Positions 13,165-21,812 of a DNA stretch of 29,513 bases are shown here, piece after piece. The stretch is from Pseudomonadota bacterium (GTDB taxonomy: Bacteria > Desulfobacterota > JADFVX01). Where the stretch lies: the NCBI GenBank assembly GCA_015222755.1, contig JADFVX010000076.1, positions 1 through 29,513 on the forward strand, in the 5' to 3' direction. The notes beneath the pieces were generated by a model that worked only from the letters and a program-made list of their open reading frames with translations, had not been told where the DNA came from and ran no database searches. The translations under genes were made by a program, and so were the position numbers. Numbering within the stretch: the first letter of the stretch is position 1; every line of letters begins with the position of its first letter.

Positions 13165-16100
13165 GTGGAGAATGTTATCAAGGGAATGCTGAAAAAAAAT
13201 AATTCGTGTGTGGTGCTTTTGCTCTTGGCGTATGTACTGATTTCCGCTCAGCCATGCTTAGCTGAAGAGGATGCCTTGCAGGGGAATATCGAAGTAGCCA
13301 GAGGACTTTTTAAAGACGGACTTTACGATCTGGCAGCTAAGGAGTTTAATGCTCTTCGCGATAATAAAGATACGGACCAGTGTGAGGTCAACCTATATCT
13401 GTCCAAGGCTTATTTTTCCTTGGAGAACTATCCCTCGATTCCAAAGCTTATGGACGTATTCTTTGATGATGGCTGTTCTTTTGATATGCAGGAAGAGGCC
13501 TACTATATAAGCGGCAATGTATATTTAAAGCTTGGTGACAGGGGGAAAGCAAGAGAACGCTTTGAAAAAATAAGGGACTTGTATCCTGAGTCAGAACACA
13601 TCGCGGAAGTAGATGCAAGTCTGAGTGAAATAATATACCAGGAAGGAATACAGTTTTTTAATGAAAGGAAATATTCAAAGGCTCTGGACAACTTTGAAAA
13701 AGTACAAAAACTAAAATCAGATATCTCCTCATCTCCTGATCTTTCTGTAAGGATAGCTGACTCTCTATTCCATCTCGCCAAATTTAAAAAATCTTCAAAA
13801 GTTTATGGCGATGCCCTTAAGCTCCTTCCCGATGGTGAAGAAAAAGGCCGTATCCTCTATCAGCTGTCCTATATAGATTTTAATATGGGCAATTATGATA
13901 GCGCCGCTACAGCTATGATCAGTTTTATCGAGAAAACCCCTGACCACCCCTTGCTTTCATCTGCCCATAGCCTTGTTTCATGGGCCTTGTATAAAGATGA
14001 CAGGTATGAAGAAAGCCTTAGCTACTTCAATATGCTCAGAAAGGGTGAAAAGGAGACCCTAAGCATTGAGGCATATGATCTGATGGGAATAAGCTCAAGG
14101 CTTATCTTTCTCGGAGAGTATATAGAGGCGATGGGGATGCTTGAGGAAGGGCTGAAGCGTTTCGGTGAAGACCCGCTAAAGGGTGACCTCCTTTTAGTTT
14201 TAGCTGAGGCCTACCAAAGGGCTGAATATGACTATATGGAGCAGGAGACTTACCGTGAGATAATAAAGCGCTACCCTTCTTCAAGAGCTGCTCGTAAAAG
14301 TCTTTTTGCCCTGGGCCTCATCAATTTCAGCAAGTCTGTTTACAAAGAGTCTGCAGTAAATTTCAGGGCATTTGTCGAAAAAAACTCTCTCGTGGATATG
14401 GCAGATGAGGCCATTTACTACCTTGGGGAGTCTCTATTCAGGATGGGACAGATGGCGGATGCAAAGGAGCAGTTTGTCCTTCTCTCTACGAACTTCAAAA
14501 CCTCTAAATACTTTTTTGAAGCCACAGTAAGACTGGCTGATATAGCCTCCATATCCGGGCAGCACATGGAGGCTGGCAAGGGCTACCTATCCATATTGAA
14601 ATCATTTGACCAAAATGAGAAAGAGGTACTCTGGAAAGGCGCCCAATCTTTTAAAAAAGGGGGCGACCTGAAATCTGCCCTGAAGCTTTATAAAAACTAT
14701 ATAAGGCAATACCCTGACAGCCCTGAAGCAAAGGTCGCGGCACTTGTGATGGCAGAGATGAGATTTTTGACAGGCGACTATGATAAGGGAATAAAGCTCC
14801 TTAAGGGCCTTATTAAAACGGGCAAAAAAGACCCCTCCTATCCAACTATTGCCCTGAAACTGGCAAGAGGATATATTCAGACAGGCAATATACCAGATGC
14901 CATATCTACCCTTAAGATAATCATAGAAGAATACCCAGACAGCTCCGAAGCGGCTCCGGCCTATTACCTGAAGGCTTGGTCTGCTGAAAGATCAGGACTC
15001 CTTGAAAAGGCCAATAACGACTATGCCGAGTTTATTAAGAAATTTCCGGATTCTCCCCTGCAGGAAGAGCTTATGTGGCAGCTTGGAAAAAACCAGTTGT
15101 CTTTGGGGGAATATAAAAATGCTCTGAAGACTTTCAAGCGTTTTACAAAGACCTTCCCTTCAAGCTACCGTGACGGTGAGTCAATGCAGGGGAAATGCTA
15201 CTCCGCCATGGGTGAATTTAAAAAAGCCCTGGAGGTTTCTACCACATTCTCAGAGATGAATCCCGGCAGAACAATAGACATAAAAAAGTATTATGAAGAG
15301 GCAATGGCCTTATTTGATGTAGGCAGTTATGGTGATGCAGTAAAGGTAGCTAAAAGGCTTTTTGAAAAGTTCCCGGGTCACCAACTTTCTGCCAAGCTGA
15401 TGATAATGGCAGCTGAAGTCGCATTTAAAGATGCTTATATGGAAGAGGCCTCCAGTCATTATCTGTCTGCCGCAGGAGTGCTGACCGAATCCAGTCTGAA
15501 GAACCTTGCACGTTTTCGCCTTGGGAAAATTGCCTCCTTGCAGAAAGATTACCGGGGTGCACTTGTAGAACTTGAACAAATAGCAGAGCATGAGGCTGAC
15601 AATGAGGATAAAAAGCTCGGCATAGAGGAGTTTATAGATCCCAAACTCATGATGGCAAAGAGTCTGTTTCTAAAGGGAGAGGCGGCCTTTGCTCTCAGTA
15701 TGAATGAAAAGGGCCTGGAAAGCTTCAAGCGCCTTGCTGAAGAATATTCCACTGTTGGAGGGATTGACAGGGAATGGTTGAAGGTGGGACTTACATTTCA
15801 GCAGTACAAGGAGTATGATGCGGCAGTCAAGGTGCTTAGGACGCTTATTGCCGCTACAGAAAGTACTGAGATCAAGGCGGAGGCCCAATACTGGATAGGT
15901 GAGTCCTTCCAGTATCAGGGTCGTCATGAAGAAGCTGTAGTGGAATACCTCAAAGTGACCTATCTTTACCCGACAGAAGGTATGTGGGCACTAACATCGC
16001 GCTACATGGCAGCCCAGGTCTACCAGAAAATGGGTGGCTACAAAGAGGCTGTTAGGCTCTATGAAAAAGTGGCCAGGGAAAGTGGAGATAAAAGAAAAAG

Positions 16101-16179
16101 CGAGTATGCCCGTAAAAGGATAGAGGAACTGACTGCAAAGATAGCTGACATTCCCGGTAATGACAATAAGGAAGATTGA
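13165..16179 (+). CDS. Large periplasmic TPR-repeat protein
   Basis: About 1004 residues. A signal peptide is clear (LLLLAYVLISAQPCLA followed by EED). The start is uncertain: GTG at 13165 has a weak GAAG upstream, while an ATG at 13186 would give a tidier signal peptide starting MLKKNNSC. The rest is a nearly continuous series of TPR units, with patterns such as YSKALDNFEKV, YESAVNFRAFVE-like, YKNALKTFKRFTKTFPSS and YKEAVRLYEKVARESG. Units of about 36 residues carry the A/G-8, A-20 and P-32 positions (FPDSP, YPDSSEA). The protein therefore forms a long superhelical scaffold, BamD/YbgF-like in its repeats but far longer. Likely a periplasmic or outer-membrane assembly scaffold; the partner is unknown. 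Only 3 bases separate it from the YhaM-like gene. Confidence 0.88.
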   Translation: MENVIKGMLKKNNSCVVLLLLAYVLISAQPCLAEEDALQGNIEVARGLFKDGLYDLAAKEFNALRDNKDTDQCEVNLYLSKAYFSLENYPSIPKLMDVFFDDGCSFDMQEEAYYISGNVYLKLGDRGKARERFEKIRDLYPESEHIAEVDASLSEIIYQEGIQFFNERKYSKALDNFEKVQKLKSDISSSPDLSVRIADSLFHLAKFKKSSKVYGDALKLLPDGEEKGRILYQLSYIDFNMGNYDSAATAMISFIEKTPDHPLLSSAHSLVSWALYKDDRYEESLSYFNMLRKGEKETLSIEAYDLMGISSRLIFLGEYIEAMGMLEEGLKRFGEDPLKGDLLLVLAEAYQRAEYDYMEQETYREIIKRYPSSRAARKSLFALGLINFSKSVYKESAVNFRAFVEKNSLVDMADEAIYYLGESLFRMGQMADAKEQFVLLSTNFKTSKYFFEATVRLADIASISGQHMEAGKGYLSILKSFDQNEKEVLWKGAQSFKKGGDLKSALKLYKNYIRQYPDSPEAKVAALVMAEMRFLTGDYDKGIKLLKGLIKTGKKDPSYPTIALKLARGYIQTGNIPDAISTLKIIIEEYPDSSEAAPAYYLKAWSAERSGLLEKANNDYAEFIKKFPDSPLQEELMWQLGKNQLSLGEYKNALKTFKRFTKTFPSSYRDGESMQGKCYSAMGEFKKALEVSTTFSEMNPGRTIDIKKYYEEAMALFDVGSYGDAVKVAKRLFEKFPGHQLSAKLMIMAAEVAFKDAYMEEASSHYLSAAGVLTESSLKNLARFRLGKIASLQKDYRGALVELEQIAEHEADNEDKKLGIEEFIDPKLMMAKSLFLKGEAAFALSMNEKGLESFKRLAEEYSTVGGIDREWLKVGLTFQQYKEYDAAVKVLRTLIAATESTEIKAEAQYWIGESFQYQGRHEEAVVEYLKVTYLYPTEGMWALTSRYMAAQVYQKMGGYKEAVRLYEKVARESGDKRKSEYARKRIEELTAKIADIPGNDNKED

Positions 16180-16182
16180 TTT

Positions 16183-17244
16183 ATGAAAGAGATATTTACA
16201 AAAGATCTGAAGGAAAACGATAGTTTCAACACCGTTTTCCTTGTATCTAATAAGAACCTGTCGGCAGGCAAGACTGGCAAGTCATACATAGCAGTGAGCC
16301 TGATGGACAAAACCGGAAGCATAGAGGGACGTGTATGGGACAATGCCGAGCATTTTGCAGGCCTCTTCAATGCCGAGGACTTTGTCCGGGTGAAGGGTTC
16401 TGTATCTGCCTACATGGGTAAATTGCAGGTGAAGGTGACAAGTATAAGCCGAACTGATGACAATGATGTTGATGTAGAGGATTTTCTCCCTACGGCCAGG
16501 CGCCCTCTAGAGGAGATGTTTGAAGAGCTCATAGATATCGCAGGAACAATGAAAGACAGCTACCTGAAGCAGCTTGTTCTGGATATCTTTTCAGATGCGA
16601 AGATAGCAGATGATTATAAGCATGCACCGGCAGCCAAGGGCATGCACCATGTATACATAGGTGGTCTGCTGGAGCACTCCCTGTCGCTTTGCAAGCTTAT
16701 AGAGAAGATTTGTGCTCACTATGAAGGGGTAAATCAGGACCTGATAACGACGGGTGCAATACTTCACGATGTTGGTAAAACTCGGGAGCTTTCCTACAGC
16801 CGCTCATTTGGCTATACCGATGAAGGGCGGCTACTGGGACATATCACTATCGGCGTGGAGATGGTAGACGAAAAGATAAGGGCCATAGATGGCTTCCCGG
16901 CTGAACTTGCCATGCTGGTCAAACATATGATCCTGAGCCATCACGGCGTATACGAGTATGGTTCGCCCAAGCGCCCCAAAACAGTGGAGGCGACGATCCT
17001 GAGCTATCTTGACGACCTTGATGCCAAGGTAAACAGCCTTCAGACACTCATTGAATCAGAGGCGGGAAGCGATTCCAGCTGGACCGGATACCACCGTCTT
17101 TATGAGCGTTATATCTATAAGCGTAATTGTTTGCCTCAGAATGAAGTGGACAAAACTCCGAAGAAAGAAACTTCCAATAAGGCAGATGATGTAAGCCCTC
17201 CAGAGGATAAAGACACACGAAAAGGGCAGACAGCGATGTTTTGA
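16183..17244 (+). CDS. OB-fold/HD-domain 3'-5' exoribonuclease, YhaM family
   Basis: 353 residues. An N-terminal OB-fold nucleic-acid-binding domain (about 12-92, YIAVSLMDKTGSIEGRVW) is followed by an HD phosphohydrolase domain (about 155-290). Metal-site motifs visible are HHVYIGGLLEH (His155/156 region and His165), ILHDVGK (His195-Asp196) and HMILSHHG. The YTDEGRLLGHI segment is typical of YhaM. Family members degrade RNA (and ssDNA) from the 3' end in the cytoplasm, using a metal. The final ~50 residues are polar and likely disordered. Translationally linked to the TPR gene (3-base gap, AAGGA before the ATG), though the two proteins should act in different compartments. Confidence 0.9.
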   Translation: MKEIFTKDLKENDSFNTVFLVSNKNLSAGKTGKSYIAVSLMDKTGSIEGRVWDNAEHFAGLFNAEDFVRVKGSVSAYMGKLQVKVTSISRTDDNDVDVEDFLPTARRPLEEMFEELIDIAGTMKDSYLKQLVLDIFSDAKIADDYKHAPAAKGMHHVYIGGLLEHSLSLCKLIEKICAHYEGVNQDLITTGAILHDVGKTRELSYSRSFGYTDEGRLLGHITIGVEMVDEKIRAIDGFPAELAMLVKHMILSHHGVYEYGSPKRPKTVEATILSYLDDLDAKVNSLQTLIESEAGSDSSWTGYHRLYERYIYKRNCLPQNEVDKTPKKETSNKADDVSPPEDKDTRKGQTAMF

Positions 17245-17293
17245 GTTTGTTTAGTCCACAGCGGAAAGAACTTGGCCAATAAGATCTTTTTAG

Positions 17294-17321
17294 AGGCAAT
17301 ACCTGAAAAACTAAATTGCCT
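17294..17321 (+). repeat. Inverted repeat downstream of the YhaM-like gene
   Basis: AGGCAAT/ATTGCCT, 7 bp perfect, 14-base loop, 50 bases after the stop. The following AAGAGTTTCTACTTTT is only loosely T-rich. Possible weak terminator. Confidence 0.4.
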
Positions 17322-17417
17322 AAGAGTTTCTACTTTTATATGATGACTTGCATTGGCAATGTTATTTGTATTAAACTTCATTTGCGCTGACTAAAGCTAT
17401 GGACATATTGTGGACAT

Positions 17418-17430
17418 CCCACGATGTGGG
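17418..17430. repeat. Short hairpin CCCAC-GAT-GTGGG
   Basis: Perfect 5-bp arms, extended by GGA...TCC flanks with a bulge and preceded by a duplicated TGGACAT. It sits about 115 bases before the PilT-like gene, in a 300-bp gene-free interval (17245-17544) where I could find no clear promoter. Confidence 0.35.
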
Positions 17431-17544
17431 TATCCGGTAGATATTGGCAAGTCAAACCGGCACCGAAAAATGGTTTTTACAGGAAACACTTTAAGAGCAT
17501 CTTGATGCTGGAGAGGCTTTTATAAATTAAACAGAGGTATAGTT

Positions 17545-18612
17545 ATGGATATAGCAAGCTTTAATCAGATTTTAGAGATCGCCTTCGAGAAGAAAGTTTC
17601 TGATGTACACTTCGAGGTAGACAGTCCTCCTTTTTTCAGGGCGAGAGGTAAACTCGTCCGCTCCAAGCTCGAAAAATTGACCAAAAAAGATACCAAGTTT
17701 ATAGCTTCAACTATCATGGAGCATAACCACAAGATTCTTCCTGATGATTTCAAGGAGTTCGATACATCCTATGCACTTGATAACGGTGGTCGTTTTCGCG
17801 TGAGTGTATTCCGTCAAAAGGGCAGCACCGGCATAGTTATGCGTGTCATTCCCCCTCATATCGGCAAATTTCAGGATCTTCGTCTTCCTGCCGTACTTGG
17901 AGAGATTGTAAAAGCTCCAAATGGCTTGATACTTGTTACAGGGCCGACTGGTAACGGTAAATCAACAACTATGGCTTCAATGCTGGGATGTATTAATGAA
18001 AATTTTAATTATAATGTGATTACTATTGAAGATCCTATTGAATATATTTTTAAATCTGATAAAAGTTGCATAATCCAGCGTGAAGTCGGTGTAGATACAG
18101 AGAGTTTTAGTGCCGCTTTAAAAGCTGCCCTGAGGATGGACCCTGATGTCATCATGGTTGGTGAGATGCGAGACCTTGAGACCATCGACGCATGTATAAA
18201 GGCAGCTGAAACGGGGCATCTTGTTCTTTCTACACTCCATACTCAAAACGCATCATCTACGATTAATCGGATTGTAAGCCATTTTCCGCCGGACTCCCAA
18301 ACAATAGTAAGGCAACGTCTGGCTGACATACTAGTGGCTACAGTGTCACTGCGACTAGTTAAGGACAAAACGGGGGAGCAACTGGTTCCGGTTGTCGAGG
18401 TTATGAGAACTACAACGACTATACAGGCCTGTATAAGAGATGGACGCCTTGATGAGATGGAAAAACACATTGAGAACGGGCGTGATCAGTACCATATGCA
18501 GACCATGGATCAGCACTTACTTCACCTTTGCAAGAAAAACATTATTTCCCTCAATGAGGCAAAAAGAGTATCACATTCTACAGATCTGGAGCGTAAGCTG
18601 ACCTTTACTTAA
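17545..18612 (+). CDS. PilT-family type IV pilus retraction ATPase paralogue
   Basis: 355 residues, full length for PilT/PilU. The N-terminal PAS-like half (1-110) starts with the family pattern SDVHFEVDSPPFFR. The C-terminal ATPase carries Walker A GPTGNGKST (133-141; Asn replaces the usual Ser), the Asp box ITIEDPIEY (159-167), Walker B VIMVGEMRD (202-210) and the His box HLVLSTLHT (225-233). The AIRNLIRE motif of true PilT is here TTIQACIRDGR, so this is better viewed as a PilT-like paralogue (PilU-like or other). It should drive pilus retraction or modulate it. No other pilus gene is adjacent. AGAGG upstream supports the ATG. Confidence 0.92.
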   Translation: MDIASFNQILEIAFEKKVSDVHFEVDSPPFFRARGKLVRSKLEKLTKKDTKFIASTIMEHNHKILPDDFKEFDTSYALDNGGRFRVSVFRQKGSTGIVMRVIPPHIGKFQDLRLPAVLGEIVKAPNGLILVTGPTGNGKSTTMASMLGCINENFNYNVITIEDPIEYIFKSDKSCIIQREVGVDTESFSAALKAALRMDPDVIMVGEMRDLETIDACIKAAETGHLVLSTLHTQNASSTINRIVSHFPPDSQTIVRQRLADILVATVSLRLVKDKTGEQLVPVVEVMRTTTTIQACIRDGRLDEMEKHIENGRDQYHMQTMDQHLLHLCKKNIISLNEAKRVSHSTDLERKLTFT

Positions 18613-18641
18613 TATTTATAAAGGGTCTCTGCGATGTATAA

Positions 18642-18660
18642 TGCTGGATTTGATCCGGCA
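18642..18660 (+). repeat. Hairpin after the PilT-like gene
   Basis: TGCTGGAT-TTG-ATCCGGCA, 8 bp with one G-T pair, 30 bases past the stop. No T-run directly after; may protect the mRNA 3' end. Confidence 0.5.
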
Positions 18661-18663
18661 TAC

Positions 18664-18695
18664 GGGTATTTGATGGTGGATATTCACCTTTACCC
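18664..18695 (+). repeat. Second hairpin after the PilT-like gene
   Basis: GGGTA/TACCC outer and GGTG/CACC inner arms. A T-run (CATTTTTTTGAG) lies about 15 bases further on, so termination is possible but not typical. Confidence 0.4.
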
Positions 18696-18797
18696 TGAGA
18701 TGCTTTGTCATTTTTTTGAGTGCAGTGATTGAAAACGTAGAAGATTTACATGGTCGCTAAAGTACTGGCTAGCTGCTTGTGGGCTGGGGTTTTGTGA

Positions 18798-18840
18798 CAA
18801 TATCGACATGCAGCGGAAATCGCCTGCTATTTTGATATTG
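18798..18840. repeat. Nested hairpin downstream of plsC
   Basis: CAATATC/GATATTG outer arms and GCAG/CTGC inner arms, 13 bases from the plsC stop codon. No U-tract on either strand. Likely a 3' RNA structure in this convergent gap. Confidence 0.45.
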
Positions 18841-18852
18841 ATGAGGTAGTGG

Positions 18853-19569
18853 CTAAAATTCAATTTCCTTCATACGTTTTTCTATAGTTGTTCTTACCTG
18901 TTCGGTGAGTGTTTTCCTGTTTGAAGGTAATACTCCTTTTGTCTCGATCGCTTCATCTATTATTACTGTTATTTTCCCAGGTCTTTTAGCAAAGGCATTT
19001 TTACGCCAGAGGCTACCTGCGTTATGGGCAACAGGTACTACAGGCACGCCGTTATTTATGGCCAGGCCGACTCCTCCCGGGTTGAATGTTCCCATCTCTC
19101 CAGGCGTAATGCGCGTACCCTCGGGAAATATGACCATGCTATAGCCTGATTCCAGTATCTTTTTGCCTTCCCTGTTGATCTGCTTGATGGCACTGCTTCC
19201 TGCCTTCCTGTCTATTCCTACATGACCCAGTGCCTTAAGGCACCAGCCGAATATGGGTATATACATCAATTCTCTTTTAAGTACCCACATAAAGGGCGGT
19301 AAGATGGTAGGAAAGGCTACAGTTTCCCATGCACTCTGGTGTTTTGCTAGATAGACCACCGGACCTTCGGGTTTTTTGCCCTTAAACCGGACCTCGTATG
19401 TTATCCCGCATATTAGTCTAAGCATGAACAGATTTGTCTGGCTCCAAGCCCGGCCTATCCTATTTCCAAACTTTAGGCCGAGGGGCCTAAGGATTAGAAC
19501 TAAGGTAGACAGGGTGAAAGTGTTTAGCCAGAAGAGTAAGTTGAATATGAGGGATCGTAGTGTGAGCAA
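18853..19569 (-). CDS. plsC: 1-acyl-sn-glycerol-3-phosphate acyltransferase
   Basis: 238 residues. The enzyme adds the second acyl chain to lysophosphatidate, giving phosphatidate for phospholipids at the inner membrane. An N-terminal hydrophobic region (about 5-28) anchors it. The catalytic block reads AKHQSAWE (His77-x4-Glu82), the HX4E variant seen in some proteobacterial PlsC in place of HX4D. Motif II-like HVGIDRKAG, motif III FPEGTR (148-153) and motif IV VPVVPVAHNAG follow. TTG start at 19569, favoured by AAGGGAG about 8 bases upstream. Stands alone, convergent with the PilT-like gene. Confidence 0.93.
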   Translation of the reverse strand: MLTLRSLIFNLLFWLNTFTLSTLVLILRPLGLKFGNRIGRAWSQTNLFMLRLICGITYEVRFKGKKPEGPVVYLAKHQSAWETVAFPTILPPFMWVLKRELMYIPIFGWCLKALGHVGIDRKAGSSAIKQINREGKKILESGYSMVIFPEGTRITPGEMGTFNPGGVGLAINNGVPVVPVAHNAGSLWRKNAFAKRPGKITVIIDEAIETKGVLPSNRKTLTEQVRTTIEKRMKEIEF

Positions 19570-19586
19570 TCAGGGTCTCCCTTGGG

Positions 19587-19608
19587 ATTTAAAGGTAATT
19601 TAAAGGTA
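19587..19608. repeat. Perfect tandem duplication of an 11-mer
   Basis: ATTTAAAGGTA occurs twice back to back, 18 bases upstream of the plsC start codon (on that gene's upstream side). GGGA/TCCC flank the pair. It may be a promoter part or operator for plsC, or a simple slippage duplication. Confidence 0.5.
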
Positions 19609-19642
19609 TTTCCCACTAATGTCAACTGCCTCGTCGATGTTT

Positions 19643-19668
19643 GGCCTATACTCCGCAGGCCTTTTTCT
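19643..19668 (+). terminator. Terminator-like hairpin upstream of cimA
   Basis: GGCCT-9 bases-AGGCC followed by TTTTTCTT. It faces cimA and lies about 72 bases before its ATG, where no same-strand gene ends upstream. It is therefore either an attenuator in a cimA leader or a barrier to antisense transcription from the plsC region. Confidence 0.55.
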
Positions 19669-19740
19669 TGAAAATATTATACTTATAATATAAGATGTAT
19701 CGCATTATTAATGCATTAAGGGAATATTAGTACACTTACT

Positions 19741-21333
19741 ATGGCACTACAAAAAATACAACTCTATGACACCACACTGCGCGACGGTACACAGGCTGAG
19801 GGCGTCTCTTTCTCAGCGGAAGACAAGGTCAGGATAACCCAAAAGATAGACGAACTGGGGCTGGGTTTTGTAGAGGGCGGCTGGCCGGGTTCCAATCCCA
19901 AGGATATGGAGTTTTTTGAAAAAGTGCGTGGCATCACTTTCGACAATGTAAAGATCACAGCCTTCGGCAGTACCAGAAGGGCGGGGCTTAAGCCTGAGGA
20001 TGACCCCAACCTTAAAGCTCTTCTGGATTCAGGGGTTGAAGTCGCAACCATATTCGGTAAAAGCTGGGACCTGCATGTTAGAGAGGCGCTCAAGATATCC
20101 TTTGAGGAAAACCTTGATCTTATCAGCTCTTCAGTTTGCTACCTGAAAGAAAGAATGGGCCAAGTCTTTTATGATGCCGAGCATTTTTTCGACGGCTACA
20201 ATGCAAACCCTGAATATGCCATCAAAACTCTTCAGTCGGCAAGGGAAGGGGGGGCTGATTGCCTTGTCCTCTGCGATACAAACGGTGGTATGCTGCCCGG
20301 GCAGGTTGAGGCCATAGTCAGGGATGTAATCTCCAGGCTTGACGGGCCAGTAGGCATCCATACACATAATGATTCTGATCTTGCAGTTGCAAATTCACTT
20401 GCGGCAGTTGAGGCGGGGGTTGTTCATGTACAGGGCACTATCAACGGCATCGGTGAGCGCTGCGGCAATGCAAATCTTTGTTCTATTATTCCCAATCTAC
20501 AGCTTAAAATGGGCCTTGAGTGTCTGCCCTCAGATCAGCTTGCGAAGCTCCGCGAGGTCTCGCGCTATGTAGTCGAATTGGCGAACCTGCGCCATAACCG
20601 TCACCAGCCCTATGTGGGTAATGCTGCCTTTGCGCACAAGGGCGGTATTCATGTCAATGCAGTACTTAAAAATAGTGATACATACGAGCATATAAAGCCC
20701 GAACTTGTTGGCAACCACCAGCGTGTGTTGGTATCCGATCTTTCAGGCAGGGCCAATATCCTCTATAAAGCCAAAGAATTTGGGATAGATACGGATAGCA
20801 AAGACCCTGTTGTGCTGGAGATACTTGAAAAGCTCAAAGATTATGAGAATAAGGGCTTTCAGTATGAGGGTGCAGAGGCATCCTTTGAGTTGCTAATGCG
20901 AAGGGCGGCTGGTAAAGAGCCCAAGTTTTTTGATCTCATCGGCTTTAGGGTTATAGATGAAAAGCGTCAGGAAGATGAACCTCCAGTAGCTGAAGCTACG
21001 ATCATGATAAGGGTCGGTGGGCATGTGGAACATACGGCATCTGTTGGTAATGGTCCCATAAATGCCCTCGATAATGCACTTAGGAAGGCACTGGAGAAGT
21101 TTTTCCCGGAACTTAAAGATGTATCTCTGCTGGATTTCAAGGTGCGTGTTCTTACAGGTGGGGAGGGGACGTCCGTATCGGTTCGTGTTCTCATAGAGTC
21201 TGGCGATGGCAGAGAAAAATGGGGTACCGTTGGTGTCTCCCACAATGTGATAGAAGCCTCCTGGCAGGCGCTGGTGGACAGCATAAACTACAAGCTCCTC
21301 CGAGAGGAGTTAAAAAGAGAGGGCAATGCATAG
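19741..21333 (+). CDS. cimA: Citramalate synthase
   Basis: 530 residues, the normal length for the CimA class of the isopropylmalate-synthase family. The enzyme condenses pyruvate with acetyl-CoA to (R)-citramalate, the first step of the threonine-independent route to isoleucine. The DRE-TIM catalytic barrel starts LYDTTLRDGTQAEGVSFS; metal-ligand histidines are in GIHTHND, and GIGERCGNANL follows. HKGGIHVNAVLKN marks the linker, and the C-terminal third (about 380-530) is the LeuA-type regulatory domain that senses the end product. The family opening GTQAEG favours CimA over LeuA. The ATG lacks a good Shine-Dalgarno (GGGA is 15 or more bases away). The ComEA-like gene begins right after its stop. 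Confidence 0.94.
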   Translation: MALQKIQLYDTTLRDGTQAEGVSFSAEDKVRITQKIDELGLGFVEGGWPGSNPKDMEFFEKVRGITFDNVKITAFGSTRRAGLKPEDDPNLKALLDSGVEVATIFGKSWDLHVREALKISFEENLDLISSSVCYLKERMGQVFYDAEHFFDGYNANPEYAIKTLQSAREGGADCLVLCDTNGGMLPGQVEAIVRDVISRLDGPVGIHTHNDSDLAVANSLAAVEAGVVHVQGTINGIGERCGNANLCSIIPNLQLKMGLECLPSDQLAKLREVSRYVVELANLRHNRHQPYVGNAAFAHKGGIHVNAVLKNSDTYEHIKPELVGNHQRVLVSDLSGRANILYKAKEFGIDTDSKDPVVLEILEKLKDYENKGFQYEGAEASFELLMRRAAGKEPKFFDLIGFRVIDEKRQEDEPPVAEATIMIRVGGHVEHTASVGNGPINALDNALRKALEKFFPELKDVSLLDFKVRVLTGGEGTSVSVRVLIESGDGREKWGTVGVSHNVIEASWQALVDSINYKLLREELKREGNA

Positions 21334-21786
21334 ATGGGCAAGGAGCTTATCATCCTTTTTCTAGCCCTTTCTCTCTTCTCAATTGAAATATCCAAAAGTT
21401 ATCCCAGGGCCCCACTTCATATTCAGCCCGGTGACAAGATTGATTATGCTGAACTTGTATTAGGCGGAAAGGGCATAGTTCGTCCCCTTAACAAGTTCCC
21501 TGTTTCACTAAGGCCTGGAGATAGATTTACCCTCAATGAGGATGGAAGTAGTGAGGTGGGTCGTATGGCTGGCGGGCACCTGATACTTTTTGGCATTCCT
21601 GTTGATATAAACAGCGCCAGCTTGGAAGATCTCACAGCTCTTTCAGGGATAGGCAGAAAAAAGGCCCGTCAGATTATCAACTACAGGGAGAGTTCCGGTG
21701 GTTTTAAGTCGGTTGAAGATCTCGAGAAAGTCTCTGGGATTGGCAGGAAGACCCTTGATAAAATAGCTTCTTACCTTACAATATAG
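21334..21786 (+). CDS. ComEA-like helix-hairpin-helix protein
   Basis: 150 residues. A hydrophobic N-terminus (about 4-20) suggests a signal peptide or anchor. The C-terminal ~62 residues form the ComEA HhH module, with tandem hairpins: VDINSASLEDLTALSGIG (in two parts, DINSASLEDL and LSGIGRKKA) and LEKVSGIGRKTL. ComEA proteins bind DNA outside the cytoplasm for uptake during transformation, but isolated ComEA-like proteins are widespread and may do other jobs. A small middle domain (about 28-85) is not recognised. The ATG directly follows the cimA stop (TAG ATG) with GAGAGGG upstream, so the two are co-translated. Confidence 0.87.
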   Translation: MGKELIILFLALSLFSIEISKSYPRAPLHIQPGDKIDYAELVLGGKGIVRPLNKFPVSLRPGDRFTLNEDGSSEVGRMAGGHLILFGIPVDINSASLEDLTALSGIGRKKARQIINYRESSGGFKSVEDLEKVSGIGRKTLDKIASYLTI

Positions 21787-21812
21787 CGTTGATGGTGGGG
21801 GATGGAAGGAAG

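Noticed and set aside
17397..17544. A second c-di-GMP riboswitch before the PilT-like gene
   Set aside because: Only simple hairpins are present; the GACGCAAAGC core is missing.
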